Assembly: GCF_030646925.1 (NCBI RefSeq)
Contig: NZ_JAUSKL010000021.1
Location: 35,981 to 99,980 of the forward strand
Length of the DNA stretch: 64,000 nucleotides
Source: Candidatus Binatus sp.
GTDB lineage: Bacteria; Desulfobacterota; Binatia; Binatales; Binataceae
Direction: 5' to 3'
This document shows positions 52,795 through 61,743 of the stretch, in pieces (the first letter of the stretch is position 1; every line of letters starts with the position of its first letter). The position numbers and the translations under genes are program-made. The notes under the pieces were generated by a model. That model did not search any database. It worked only from the letters and a program-made list of their open reading frames with translations, and was not told the DNA's origin.

Positions 52795-52880
52795 CTCTGA
52801 GCGGAGGCCGCTGTCCTTTACCTCTCCCGTTACTTTACGGGAGAGGAGGCCCGCCGCTTTGCGGCGGGTAGGTGAGGGTG
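52795..52880. repeat. Palindromic intergenic repeat, copy 2
   Basis: CTCTGAGCGGAGGCCGCTGT, CCTTTACCTCTCCCGTTACT and TTACGGGAGAGGAGG, then CCCGCCGCTTTGCGGCGGG and TAGGTGAGGGTG. It contains two hairpins (CTCTCCCGT/ACGGGAGAG and CCCGCCGC/GCGGCGGG). Nearly identical to copy 3. Confidence 0.8.
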
Positions 52881-53060
52881 CGGATCACCCGGGCTCCTCA
52901 ACCTAAGCGCTGGCCCCGCCGTCATCCTGAGCGGAGGCCGCCCGCGGCCGTTTCATTGTGGCAACAGGCTTTAGCCTGTGGAATTTCTGAAAAACAGCCA
53001 GAGCTGATCATTCTCCCTGGCCGCACGCGCCGTCGCTTCCCTCCCGCCATCTGAGCCGAA

Positions 53061-53178
53061 GCCCTGAGCGAAGTCGAACGGGGGAGGCTGCCGGAGTCGA
53101 ACGATCATCGAAGCAATGCCAGCCAAAGAAAAAGATTCGGGATTCTTCGGCTGCGCAGCCTTCGCCTCAGAATGACGA
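53061..53178. repeat. Dispersed intergenic repeat, second copy
   Basis: This is the counterpart of 33158-33277: GGAGGCTGCCGGAGTCGAAC, GCAATGCCAGCC and GGGATTCTTCGGCTGCGC, ending CTCAGAATGACG. The rest of 52749-53412 is made of this, copies 2 and 3 of the palindromic repeat and short spacer; I see no gene. Confidence 0.65.
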
Positions 53179-53215
53179 CGGTGGTGAGATCGGCCGCCCG
53201 ACAGATCTTCACAAA

Positions 53216-53301
53216 CCCTGAGCGGAGGCCGCCGTCCTTTACCTCTCCCGTTACGTTACGGGAGAGGAGGCCCGCCGCTCGGCGGCGGGTAGGTGAGGGT
53301 G
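53216..53301. repeat. Palindromic intergenic repeat, copy 3
   Basis: Same order as copy 2 with few differences (TTACGTTACGGGAGAG for TTACTTTACGGGAGAG; CCGCTCGGCGGCGG for CCGCTTTGCGGCGG). The substitutions are concentrated in loops, so both stems are kept. Confidence 0.8.
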
Positions 53302-53412
53302 CCGGGTCGACCGATTGATCACTGAATGTTGTCACCGCCCTTCTGTCATCTTCACCTTCGCCGTCGGTCCCGCGTACGGTCGCGATTCGCGACCAAGCCC
53401 GCATCCTGAACT

Positions 53413-54414
53413 TCATCTCGGCGGCGCAGCCGAATGCTGGCGCGAAGGATCGCCGGTGATCAATTCCTGCGCCTTGCGCAATGCCGCCTCGGTCTCGCGC
53501 AGCAGATCGGCGAAGACTTCCGCCGCCGGCTTGATCTCGCGGATCAATCCCGCGCCCTGGCCGGTCGGCATGAAGGTGCGTTTCGGGTCGATGTCGCCGC
53601 GCCCGACCCCGGTATAGTTCATCACGCCGTTGCGCGTCGAGGTCTGCGCCTGCGCGGGGAACGGCTGAATCTTCGACGGATCCTTCTCCCATTCGAGCGC
53701 ATACTCGGTGCGGATCACGCGGCATGTCTTGCCCGTGTAGGCGCGCGTGCGAAGCGTCGAGTCTTCGTGCGCCTTGAGAATCGCTTCGCGATAGCCCTGC
53801 GCCGCCTGCGCCTCCGGCGTCGCGATAAAGCGCGTGCCGATTACGACGCCCAGCGCGCCGACCGTGAGCGCCGCCGCGATTTGCCGCCCGTCGGCGATTC
53901 CGCCGGCCGCCAGCACCGGCAGCCGCACCGCGTCGATCATCTGCGGCACCAGCGACAGCATCCCGATTTCCCCGGTATGGCCGCCGGCCTCGGTGCCCTG
54001 CGCGACGACCACGTCGGCGCCCGCGTCCTGCGACTTGATCCCGTGATGAACCTTGCCGCACATCACGACGATCTTCATGCCCGCGTCGTGCATCGTCTTG
54101 ACGAATTCCTGGGGTACCGAAAGTCCCGCGACAAAGACCTTGACCTTCTCCTCGATCATGACCGGCACGTGCGGGCGCATCATGTCGGGAATCGGCGCGA
54201 GCAAATCGACGGCGAACGGTTTGTCGGTCAGCGCGCGGGTGGCGCGAATCTCGGCGCGGAGTTCTTCCGGTCCGAGCGAGGCGGCGCCAATCACGCCCAA
54301 TCCGCCGGCGTTGGAGACGGCGGCGACCAGCTTATGCATCGCGACTCCGCCCATTCCGGCCAGCAGAATCGGGTACTTGATTCCAAAATAATCGCAGATC
54401 GGCGTATGCAGCAT
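53413..54414 (-). CDS. Nitronate monooxygenase/enoyl-reductase-like flavoprotein
   Basis: The 333-residue protein has the NMO fold: LLAGMGGVAMHKLVAAVSNA, GGLGVIGAASL, GADVVVAQGTEAGGHTGEIG (flavin and His region), and VLAAGGIADGRQIAAALTVG followed by GALGVVIGTRF. It belongs to the FMN-dependent group of nitronate monooxygenases that includes FabK-like reductases. It probably oxidises nitroalkanes. Single gene. Confidence 0.9.
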   Translation of the reverse strand: MLHTPICDYFGIKYPILLAGMGGVAMHKLVAAVSNAGGLGVIGAASLGPEELRAEIRATRALTDKPFAVDLLAPIPDMMRPHVPVMIEEKVKVFVAGLSVPQEFVKTMHDAGMKIVVMCGKVHHGIKSQDAGADVVVAQGTEAGGHTGEIGMLSLVPQMIDAVRLPVLAAGGIADGRQIAAALTVGALGVVIGTRFIATPEAQAAQGYREAILKAHEDSTLRTRAYTGKTCRVIRTEYALEWEKDPSKIQPFPAQAQTSTRNGVMNYTGVGRGDIDPKRTFMPTGQGAGLIREIKPAAEVFADLLRETEAALRKAQELITGDPSRQHSAAPPR

Positions 54415-54657
54415 CGGCTTGATTCTCCTCGTGGTGAGCTGTCTTGGCGACTAGCCTCCGATGCTTTCTATAGACTGCCCTGCTGAAAGCAATCAAGCGC
54501 GATTTTACGAATCGGCGGATCGGACATGCGCGGTCTCTTCGATGTTCTGGTCGCCGATCGCGCAATCGCGTTGCCGGGGGCCGATTCGATCGCGATTGGC
54601 GCGCCAGATGGGCCGGGTGGTCACGCACGAATCGCTGATGCATAATCTGTCGCGCGC

Positions 54658-54749
54658 GGAGAGGTGGCCGAGCCCGGCTTAAGGCGCACGCCTGGAACGC
54701 GTGTAGGCTCGAAAGGGTCTCGGGGGTTCGAATCCCCCCCTCTCCGCCA
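54658..54749 (+). tRNA. tRNA-Ser (anticodon GGA)
   Basis: The acceptor GGAGAGG (54658-54664) pairs with CCTCTCC (54739-54745), followed by G and encoded CCA. The anticodon arm is CACGC-CTGGAAC-GCGTG with GGA at 54694-54696. A long variable arm (class II) lies between it and the T arm GGGGGTTCGAATCCCCC. At 92 bases it is a normal serine tRNA. It marks the left border of the AT-richer island. Confidence 0.97.
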
Positions 54750-55086
54750 CCCAGTCCTCGAGGTTGAGCATTCTCCGCCGGAGTGCGCGAAATTGGCGCG
54801 TGTGCGCGGCTTCATCGCATTCAAAGGGGACTGGAGAATCGCCAATCGCCCGTGTCGTCGCGGATGTCGTCGGGTTCCTCTCCGCCCGCCGTTCACCCGG
54901 TGCGCTTTCCCCCTATCTGAAACCCCTTTTCGCACTCTCCGCACGAGGGCGCGAAATACCGGCGTTTTACTCCGCCGGCGCAAAAATGCATCAGTTGGAG
55001 GGCAGAGGGGATCCGTTCACTGGAGCCCGAAACGCGAGAGACGGCTCTGGCTCATTGCGTCTCTAACCTCCGAGGAGCGTTACCGT
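54750..55086. other. Island left junction, no clear gene
   Basis: The 337 bases after the tRNA hold no gene I can support. One plus-strand frame stays open from inside the tRNA into the next gene, but it has no other ATG and an Arg/Pro-rich composition unlike a protein. An integrase or an attachment repeat was not found; no second copy of the tRNA 3' end is visible in the window. Confidence 0.5.
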
Positions 55087-56028
55087 GTGGAACGCGGCCC
55101 TGAGCTTTCTTCTGGCGCGTCTGGGGAAGCACAGACAAACCCCGGCTCCGGCTATACCGATTTGCTGGGTGTCGATATCGAAGGCAACGTTTTGATCGTG
55201 GAAACTAAACTCGCTAAAAATCCGGAAGTGCGGCGTAAGGTAATTGGACAAATTCTAGAGTATGCGGCTTACTTGTGGACGATCTCGTACGACCAGCTAG
55301 ACGCTCTTTTCCTGGCGAAGGAAGGTAAACCCATCGCCGAGCTATGGCGCCTCAAAACTTCCGAGCCGCTGCCCGACGGGTTCCGTGAAATAGTGACAGC
55401 GAACTTGAGATCCGGCATCTTCAATCTGTTCATCGCTGTTGATGAGATGAATGAGCAATTAGAAAAAATAATCGCATATGTTTCAAGCCGCGGACCTGGG
55501 CTGAAACTTCAAGCACTGGAACTTCGCACTTACAAATTGGGAGACTTGGAGATACTAGCACCGCAGCGTCATGGTGAGTTTGTACAGACATCCACGGCAG
55601 CTGCTCCTGCAAGTGTCACGATTGAAGAAGCACTTGCGAACTGTCCGGATGAGCATAGTCGTCAATTGTTCAAATTGTTGATCGATTTATTGGTTGAACT
55701 AGGCCATGAAGTTAGGCCGGGTCAAGTGGGCCTGGCTTTCAGGGCTGACGTGAATGGCACGAAGCGCTCAATATTCTGGGCCTCGCGCGGAGATCTGCAA
55801 GGTGCATTTAACGTCAACTTAGAAAACGGCGCTCCAGTTGATGCTGTCCAAGCGTTCCGTTCTGCCGTCTCAAAACTTCCAGGATTCGATTCCTCGAAGT
55901 TCCTTCACGCAGCGCAACCTATCGTGAAATTGTCGAAACTGACCGAGTCCGAAGTTGAGAGATTTGTCAAAGAAGCGGACACAGTAGTTCGAGTCTGGCG
56001 TGAAGCCAGCCAAATAGCTGGACCGTGA
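55087..56028 (+). CDS. PD-(D/E)XK nuclease-like protein
   Basis: The 313-residue product from a GTG with GAGGAG nine bases upstream has GSGYTDLLGVDIEGNVLIVE and then TKLAKNPEVRRKVIGQILEY: D...E-x-K with the Q-x-L-E-Y helix of DUF91-like nucleases. A C-terminal domain (from about residue 190) begins LVELGHEVRPGQVGLAFRAD. The usual N-terminal lead of the family is missing, so the start may be truncated. Codon use is more AT-rich than outside the island. It may be a defence or repair nuclease. Confidence 0.72.
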   Translation: MERGPELSSGASGEAQTNPGSGYTDLLGVDIEGNVLIVETKLAKNPEVRRKVIGQILEYAAYLWTISYDQLDALFLAKEGKPIAELWRLKTSEPLPDGFREIVTANLRSGIFNLFIAVDEMNEQLEKIIAYVSSRGPGLKLQALELRTYKLGDLEILAPQRHGEFVQTSTAAAPASVTIEEALANCPDEHSRQLFKLLIDLLVELGHEVRPGQVGLAFRADVNGTKRSIFWASRGDLQGAFNVNLENGAPVDAVQAFRSAVSKLPGFDSSKFLHAAQPIVKLSKLTESEVERFVKEADTVVRVWREASQIAGP

Positions 56029-56049
56029 ACAGGCTTTGCGCTTCCTCCG

Positions 56050-56904
56050 TTAGTCGCACCCCGCCAAGGAAGCGATCAATGCCCTCGACCGGCCGGCGAT
56101 GATTCGGCTTTGCTTGAAAACCAATTTGTTCAGTGACCGAATATGCCGATCATCCGGACTATCGACTAGCTTTTCTGGCGGCGGCGAAGCCATGATCGAG
56201 ACCGTGACGTCGGACGCAATTGGAAGCCACCACTCGATACGCGGATCGGAAAGCGGAGTCTTCTCTGGGGGAGTGAGCTTAACCATAGCGTGACTCCCCA
56301 GAACGAAGCTCTTTCTAGCCTTCTTGATGATTACGATTCCCAGTCCTTTTTCGCCCAAGGCTTTTAACACCCGCGGGCTTTGATAGCGCATTACCTGCAC
56401 AATCACAGATTGCCTCAGCCGTTTCAGCGCCGCCGGACTTTGAACATCGTCGCGCATCTTTTGACTTATGGGACGACCGAAGTATTTTTCATAGAGCTCG
56501 AACTTTTCCCGGACTGCGGAATCGAAATCAAAGTCGCCTAAAAGTGCTTCAATCGCCTCTGGAGACCTCTTCAATTGATAGTAGAAGAACAAATCCCATG
56601 TCCGCCGCTCCTCGGAACTCAAAGCTGGCAACTGTCCTCTCCTGGCCGCCTCGATTATTTTTCTAATGATTTGGTCCGTCAGACCTTCTAAATCCCTGAA
56701 CTCTGACTCGAGCGACGCGTCCTTGCTCCCATCTTTTCTCTCAGAGCTGTAAAGATGCCGCTTCACAAACAAGTTCGACGGTCGAGTAAACTGGACGCCT
56801 TTTTGAGGGTTGGCTTTGTCGAAGAAAAAAAGTGCGCCGTCCTCGTCAGCGAACCGACGCGACAGCATCTGCGGATTATAGTGATTGCGTCTTGTGAGAG
56901 TCGT
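56050..56904 (-). CDS. DUF4238 family protein with ACG at the expected start
   Basis: The domain begins RRNHYNPQMLSRRFADEDGA, the usual DUF4238 opening (NHY-x-P-Q), and continues FYYQLKRSPEAIEALL. The first ATG would start after it, at 56868. Upstream in frame, AGGAG is followed after ten bases by ACG (56904-56902), giving MTLTRRNHYNPQM if ACG is read as a start or was once ATG; a stop lies further up. It may be translated weakly or be a recent pseudogene. DUF4238 genes are frequent on mobile DNA; function unknown. Confidence 0.65.
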   Translation of the reverse strand, partial: TTLTRRNHYNPQMLSRRFADEDGALFFFDKANPQKGVQFTRPSNLFVKRHLYSSERKDGSKDASLESEFRDLEGLTDQIIRKIIEAARRGQLPALSSEERRTWDLFFYYQLKRSPEAIEALLGDFDFDSAVREKFELYEKYFGRPISQKMRDDVQSPAALKRLRQSVIVQVMRYQSPRVLKALGEKGLGIVIIKKARKSFVLGSHAMVKLTPPEKTPLSDPRIEWWLPIASDVTVSIMASPPPEKLVDSPDDRHIRSLNKLVFKQSRIIAGRSRALIASLAGCD

Positions 56905-57027
56905 AGATTGCTTTCTCCTGGATGCGGTCGCGGCACTTCACTCGTGGGCCCGATGAAGCACCACGGGGACTCCGGCTTCGCCGTCGGGCATCTGCTTCGC
57001 GATCATGATGTCGTATTGTGAAGCCAG

Positions 57028-57276
57028 TCAACATTTCCCTCTCCTCGACAACGCGGGGATATTGAAAGGAGTGTCCGACCGTTTCGATTCCACGTCGTCC
57101 TGTGCCTGTTCGGCTTCACGAACTGCATCAGCGGCAGCGTCCGAAGCCGAATGAATGTCGTCGAGATCGCTGGCACAGCTACCCCAATCTGAAGCGGTGG
57201 TCGTCGACCGACTACATAGCAGGAATACTGTCAGCAGAACAGCGAACAAGGGCGCTCGCTTACGGTTCGCACGCAT
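57028..57276 (-). CDS. Small secreted helical protein
   Basis: The 82-residue product has a signal peptide (APLFAVLLTVFLLCSRSTTTA) and DWGSCASDLDDIHSASDAAA, followed by an acidic helix (DAVREAEQAQDDVESKRSD) and a short tail with a final Cys. The ATG at 57276 has AAGGGG upstream. Families with W-x-S-C-x-x-D-L-D and a helical repeat exist, but they are normally longer, so this one may be truncated. The same frame is open further upstream. Confidence 0.45.
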   Translation of the reverse strand: MRANRKRAPLFAVLLTVFLLCSRSTTTASDWGSCASDLDDIHSASDAAADAVREAEQAQDDVESKRSDTPFNIPALSRRGKC

Positions 57277-57642
57277 ATTTCTGACCCCTTTTTCACAGGT
57301 CATGGGCAATTGCGGGCATTCCTCCAAGGCGTCTTCGTGGAGAAACCGGGCGAGGAGTCGCCTGGAGCGGCAGAAAACGCAGCGGACGCGGAATCCGTGC
57401 CAGAATAACCACGACAGTGCACCGCATTGAGAGTCTTTTGACTCCCATCGTCGCAGAAACCGAAGTGCCACACACTGCTGCAGCCGACAACTAAGCCGTA
57501 CATCATGAACGCAAAAACGGTGACACGCAGTCCATAGAGTGCTACCATTCAGCTCGGAAGCGGTGGTGGCTAGAGCGGAACAGCGCCAAGGCCGCTACCA
57601 GGGGTTTGTTCAAGCTCGAGGGGTTTTGGGAACTTGGGCAAC

Positions 57643-58968
57643 ATGATTTTGAACGCGAACACTCTGAAATACTTGCTCGGGAGCATCGAGGCTGACCGCT
57701 TAGTTCTGTTTTGTGGTGCCGGTCTATCAATTCCCGACCCGAGCAATCTGATGTCAGCAGTTAAGGTCTCGCGGCACTGCTACGACAAGTACAAGAGCAT
57801 AGAGGAACTTCCGGCGAATTTGCGGGACGATGTCGATTTGTTGGCCGGGCACTTTTTCGGGACCGGGCAATTCGAGAGCGTTTTTGTTGGTAGTCTCGTT
57901 CCGTGGAATGAACTAGTCGGAGAACCAAATACAGGTCATGCGGCAGTGGCCGATTTTCTCATCTGTCGCGCAGCAGCAGCCGCTTTGTCAGCAAATTTTG
58001 ATCCTCTGATTGAGAATTGGGCGTGCTCGCGAAAGGTCGCGATGCGGGGCGCGCTTACGGCTCAGGACGCTATATACTTTGCTGAAAGTGCGCCTTTGCT
58101 GAAATTCCATGGATGCCTCACGCGATTTCGCGAACAGACACTCTGGACGCAAGGTCAACTGTCACTGGACCCTGTCAAGCAGCGGGTTAAGTCATGTTCG
58201 GACTGGATGAAGCTGAACCTGCCGGGAAAAGATTTGTTGCTCGTCGGATTCTGGACGGATTGGGGTTATCTCAATGATGTCCTTGCGGACGCTATGGCGA
58301 CCACGCCGTTTGGTTCCGTCACAGTTATCGATCCGCTAAGCTCCACCGACTTACAAGCCAAAGCGCCAATGCTCTGGACTAGGCTGACGGGCGCCGGCAT
58401 CAAATTCAAGCATATACAAGCTGATGGTGGGAAAGCTCTCGAGGAGCTGCGTACCGCCTTCTCGAAGACATGGGTAAAAAGATTCTACGAGTTGGGAAAG
58501 CCATTGTTCCAGGGCAGCGGCGGTAGCTACTCTGCGTCATCTGTCCAGCCCCATATAGAAATGGGGGGTGACGCTCTTTACAACCTCCGCCGCGATGTAG
58601 AGGGCCATCCCTATTACCGAGCGGCCCAAAAAAAGGAGCCCCCGCCCGAGGCGGCACAAGCTGCCTTCTTCCATCTCTTGCTGATCCATGCCAGTGCCAC
58701 AAGAGACGGCTCGTGGTACGTTTACGGAGGCAAGACTATTCGAATCGTGCATGGCGCGGGGCAAGACTTGGCGACAGTGCGAGAACGCTACAAAGAATCC
58801 CCTGTTGTTTCTCAAGCGGACATCACTGTATGCGCCGGGGCGATAGATTTGGCGGTTCCTGCGAAGATTGTTGCCGCGGGGCGCGGCCATAGTATTGTGC
58901 GAACACCATCTGGCGGCGGGTCGGCGTGGCTTACGCTTGATCAGGCACGTAGTGAGCTGGGGTTATGA
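57643..58968 (+). CDS. lmuA: SIR2-domain effector, probable LmuA of a Lamassu-like system
   Basis: The 441-residue protein has the SIR2 NAD-binding pattern VLFCGAGLSIPDP (21-33), ALSANFDPLIENW and LLKFHGCLTR (catalytic His), followed by LLLVGFWTDWGYL. The C-terminal 150 residues are a separate domain of unknown type. In defence systems such SIR2 proteins deplete NAD to kill or arrest infected cells. It is the first of three genes with stop/start overlaps. The ATG at 57643 is taken; a TTG nine bases earlier is possible. It is unlike protein deacetylase sirtuins, having no Cys-x-x-Cys zinc site. Confidence 0.78.
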   Translation: MILNANTLKYLLGSIEADRLVLFCGAGLSIPDPSNLMSAVKVSRHCYDKYKSIEELPANLRDDVDLLAGHFFGTGQFESVFVGSLVPWNELVGEPNTGHAAVADFLICRAAAAALSANFDPLIENWACSRKVAMRGALTAQDAIYFAESAPLLKFHGCLTRFREQTLWTQGQLSLDPVKQRVKSCSDWMKLNLPGKDLLLVGFWTDWGYLNDVLADAMATTPFGSVTVIDPLSSTDLQAKAPMLWTRLTGAGIKFKHIQADGGKALEELRTAFSKTWVKRFYELGKPLFQGSGGSYSASSVQPHIEMGGDALYNLRRDVEGHPYYRAAQKKEPPPEAAQAAFFHLLLIHASATRDGSWYVYGGKTIRIVHGAGQDLATVRERYKESPVVSQADITVCAGAIDLAVPAKIVAAGRGHSIVRTPSGGGSAWLTLDQARSELGL

Positions 58969-59498
58969 CCGACATCAAAGAAATGGTGCAGAGCATACTG
59001 CAGGAGGCTGGCTACCAAACCTGGCTAGTTTCAAGCGTCTCTGCTGTTTGTTTTGAGGATCAAGTGGTTATGGGGTTCGCCTGTGTATTCGACGACGTTG
59101 CAACCCTTCTCGCGCGTTGGCGAAATGTAGAGACAGCACTCTTGACTCAGTATGCTCCACATCTTCGAGAGGCTGGGGACAAAGCGTGGAATTTTTACTC
59201 CATTTTCCTTTGCTCCTCAGCCCCTAGCGACAGTGAGCGCAGAGAGGTTCAATGGATTGCAGAGAACCTCGAGCGCACCCGCAAGATCGCGGCTTGTGAT
59301 TTGCCGGGCCGCGAAGATTTGGTAACAGCCTTGCTGCCAATACTTCCGCTTCAACAGCAGCCTATGCTGAGAATGGAGGATCTAACTGAGCGCCTCCGGA
59401 AGCGCATAGCGACAATCGCTCCTGCCGCGACAGAGGCTGCACTGGACGATCGATTTAAGCCAGCGGAAGTTGTGCCTTTACTTACGGCATCCAAATGA
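58965..59498 (+). CDS. lmuC: Middle protein of the Lamassu-like operon (LmuC position)
   Basis: The 177-residue protein begins at ATG overlapping the SIR2 stop (ATGA) and ends overlapping the next start (ATGA). An alpha/beta N-terminal half (SSVSAVCFEDQVVMGFACVF; WNFYSIFLCSSAPSD) precedes a helical part. Small middle proteins of this size lie between effector and SMC in Lamassu and DdmABC operons. Sequence alone does not give a fold. The assignment rests on position and length. Confidence 0.65.
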   Translation: MTDIKEMVQSILQEAGYQTWLVSSVSAVCFEDQVVMGFACVFDDVATLLARWRNVETALLTQYAPHLREAGDKAWNFYSIFLCSSAPSDSERREVQWIAENLERTRKIAACDLPGREDLVTALLPILPLQQQPMLRMEDLTERLRKRIATIAPAATEAALDDRFKPAEVVPLLTASK

Positions 59499-61540
59499 AA
59501 CTCCAGTACGTCGAAATTGCTGGATTCAGAGGCTTCCGAGATAAGGTCCGATTTGACTTGCCATCTGGCTTCGCCGTGCTGACTGGTCGTAATGGTGCCG
59601 GCAAGAGCACCGTCCTCGACGCCATCGACTTCGCTCTGACAGGCACAATCAATAAGTTTAGGGTGCGAGATGCACGCGACGGCGGTCTCGACGAGCATAT
59701 TTGGTGGGTAGGCGCTGGCAAGGCAGTGAAGCACTACGTGTCTGTGGGCTTCATCGATGACAATGCGGAACCATTCGAAGTGACTCGTACTCGCGAGCAA
59801 GGTGGCAGCCCTGCGCCCGAGGAAATCGTGGCGCGACTCTCTAAACCCTTTGCAAATGTCTCCCTGGTAGACTTATTGCAAACTACGCTCATTCGGGACG
59901 AGTTAATTTCGGCGTTAAGTCTCGATCTGCCGGAGCAGGCTCGCTTCACTGCGGTGAGGACTGCGATTGCCGGTATAACCGGACCGGACTACTCAGCACG
60001 GACGACCGCCATTTTCAACGCGGCCAAGATGGCGAAGGAGCGACAGGACCAGCGGGTCGCGAATGTTAGAGGCGAATTGGGAAGAGCGCTGGAAGCACTT
60101 ACTGAGACACGAAGCATAGTTGAACGCTCCTCGTCAAATGTCTCTGACGCTCTTAAGGTCTTAGACTCGATAGGCGTTTCTTTCCCGCCGGCCCTTAAGG
60201 AACGCACCGAGGCCGTCAGAAATTTCATCGCAACGAGAAAGACAGCGTTGCAAGAAATCGAAACAGCCCTCCAGCGGGCCAAGGCTCTTTTGCCGGAGCT
60301 GCAGCATTTTCGTTCCCCCGATGCTGCGACCGACGTTGAGGCCGCCCAAGCAGCATTAGCGAAAGCCTCCAGCGAAAAACAGTTAAGCGATCAGCTGCTA
60401 CTCCAAGCGGCTCAACTAGATGCCACGGAACGCCAAAATGACCAATATGCGGCACACTTGGCGGCACTTCTGGAACATGGATCGGCGCTCGGTCTCCAAG
60501 ATGGATGCTGCCCACTCTGCAAGGCTCCGCGTACAGCAGACGAATTTTCCGCTGCTTTGTCGGCCATTGGGCAACTCCTGACTGTTCGCGGGCAAAAGCT
60601 GAGTGCCACGACGGCCACTCTAGCGCGGACTCGCTCCGCCGCAGCTGCTGCTGACGGCGCCCTGATCGGCGCCCAAAACCGTGTTGCCGAAGTAAATAGC
60701 CGTCGTTCTGCAATGGAACGAGAGATCGCATTCGTACGGGAGACCTATGAACGGCATGGCTTCAGTGGTCCCCCTGGTGATCCCGCAAGCGCTCAGAGTT
60801 TAATCTTAGGGGACCAAGAAAAACTCGCCCAACTGGAACATGCTCTTTTTATTCTGGAGGCCTCCAGTGCCGTAGACCGTGTGAGAACGCAGGAAGCACG
60901 AATCGCGACGTTGCGCGAACAGCTGGAGCGGGAAGTTGCGAAACTTACCGAGACCGAAAAAGCGCTCGAAGCTGCCCGGCAAATCGAAACAGCTGCTAAG
61001 ACCGTAGCTAACGAGATCCTGACCGAGCAATTCGATACGGTCATGCCGCTGCTGAAAGAATTGTATCGGCGCTTAAGGCCTCATGCAGAATGGACAGAAA
61101 TTGGAGTTGACTTCGGCGGACGAGTGCGGGCGTCTCTCAATTTCGTAGTAGGCGATGGACACAACCCGCAATTCTTATTTAGTAGTGGGCAACGACGAGC
61201 TGCCGGTCTAGCGTTCCTTCTCTCTATCCACCTATCTAGGCCGTGGTGTCACTGGCGGTCATTGCTACTCGACGATCCGGTTCAACACGTCGACGATTAT
61301 CGGGCGCTGAATCTCGTTGAGATTTTAGCTGCTATTCGAAAGGCAAACCGCCAGGTGATCGTTGCTGTTGAAGATCCTGCGTTAGCGGACCTCGTTTGTC
61401 GACGACTCCGCAGCTCAAGCGGCGATATAGGCCGTCGATTTGACTTACAATTGTCGAAGGGCGGCACCGCCGAGATCGTGACTCAACAAGACGTCTATCC
61501 AATGCCCCACGAGGTCCTACGGGCAGCCAAGATTTCCTAG
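59495..61540 (+). CDS. lmuB: Zinc-hook SMC/Rad50-like ATPase, probable LmuB
   Basis: The 681-residue protein has Walker A GRNGAGKST (31-39), coiled-coil arms (about 175-330 and 350-540), a zinc hook CPLC at 339-342, the signature FSSGQRRAAG (562-571) and Walker B SLLLDDPVQHVDD (589-601). This is the build of Rad50/SMC-type sensors. In Lamassu systems it senses foreign or plasmid DNA and releases the effector. It overlaps the preceding gene by four bases; nothing follows in the operon. Confidence 0.85.
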   Translation: MKLQYVEIAGFRGFRDKVRFDLPSGFAVLTGRNGAGKSTVLDAIDFALTGTINKFRVRDARDGGLDEHIWWVGAGKAVKHYVSVGFIDDNAEPFEVTRTREQGGSPAPEEIVARLSKPFANVSLVDLLQTTLIRDELISALSLDLPEQARFTAVRTAIAGITGPDYSARTTAIFNAAKMAKERQDQRVANVRGELGRALEALTETRSIVERSSSNVSDALKVLDSIGVSFPPALKERTEAVRNFIATRKTALQEIETALQRAKALLPELQHFRSPDAATDVEAAQAALAKASSEKQLSDQLLLQAAQLDATERQNDQYAAHLAALLEHGSALGLQDGCCPLCKAPRTADEFSAALSAIGQLLTVRGQKLSATTATLARTRSAAAAADGALIGAQNRVAEVNSRRSAMEREIAFVRETYERHGFSGPPGDPASAQSLILGDQEKLAQLEHALFILEASSAVDRVRTQEARIATLREQLEREVAKLTETEKALEAARQIETAAKTVANEILTEQFDTVMPLLKELYRRLRPHAEWTEIGVDFGGRVRASLNFVVGDGHNPQFLFSSGQRRAAGLAFLLSIHLSRPWCHWRSLLLDDPVQHVDDYRALNLVEILAAIRKANRQVIVAVEDPALADLVCRRLRSSSGDIGRRFDLQLSKGGTAEIVTQQDVYPMPHEVLRAAKIS

Positions 61541-61743
61541 GTAAAGCCATTTTCCTGCGTCCTAACTAGGTCCCGTCGATTATCGAATCAAACACCGGCC
61601 GGCCAATCTCTAGCAGGCTGTTGATGAAAGGGCAGAATCACGAGCTGGGCTTGGTCTGATGACGGTGGGAAGTGAGGATTGAGGTCGCGAGCCGGGTAGT
61701 TACCGGGTTGGCCATGGCAGGTGCGGCTCGCTGGCAACTCGAT

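Noticed and set aside
50926..53412. Repeats around the Cys-rich gene as a CRISPR array
   Set aside because: The copies are few, long, palindromic and irregularly spaced, and no cas genes are present.
57300..57548. An 82-residue minus-strand frame with a hydrophobic start (FAFMMYGLVVGCSS)
   Set aside because: It could be a small lipoprotein, but there is no convincing ribosome-binding site, no family, and its C-terminus is Ser/Pro-rich without structure.
57643..58968. Reading the SIR2 protein as a protein deacetylase
   Set aside because: It lacks the zinc-binding Cys pairs of sirtuins and lies in an operon with an SMC ATPase.
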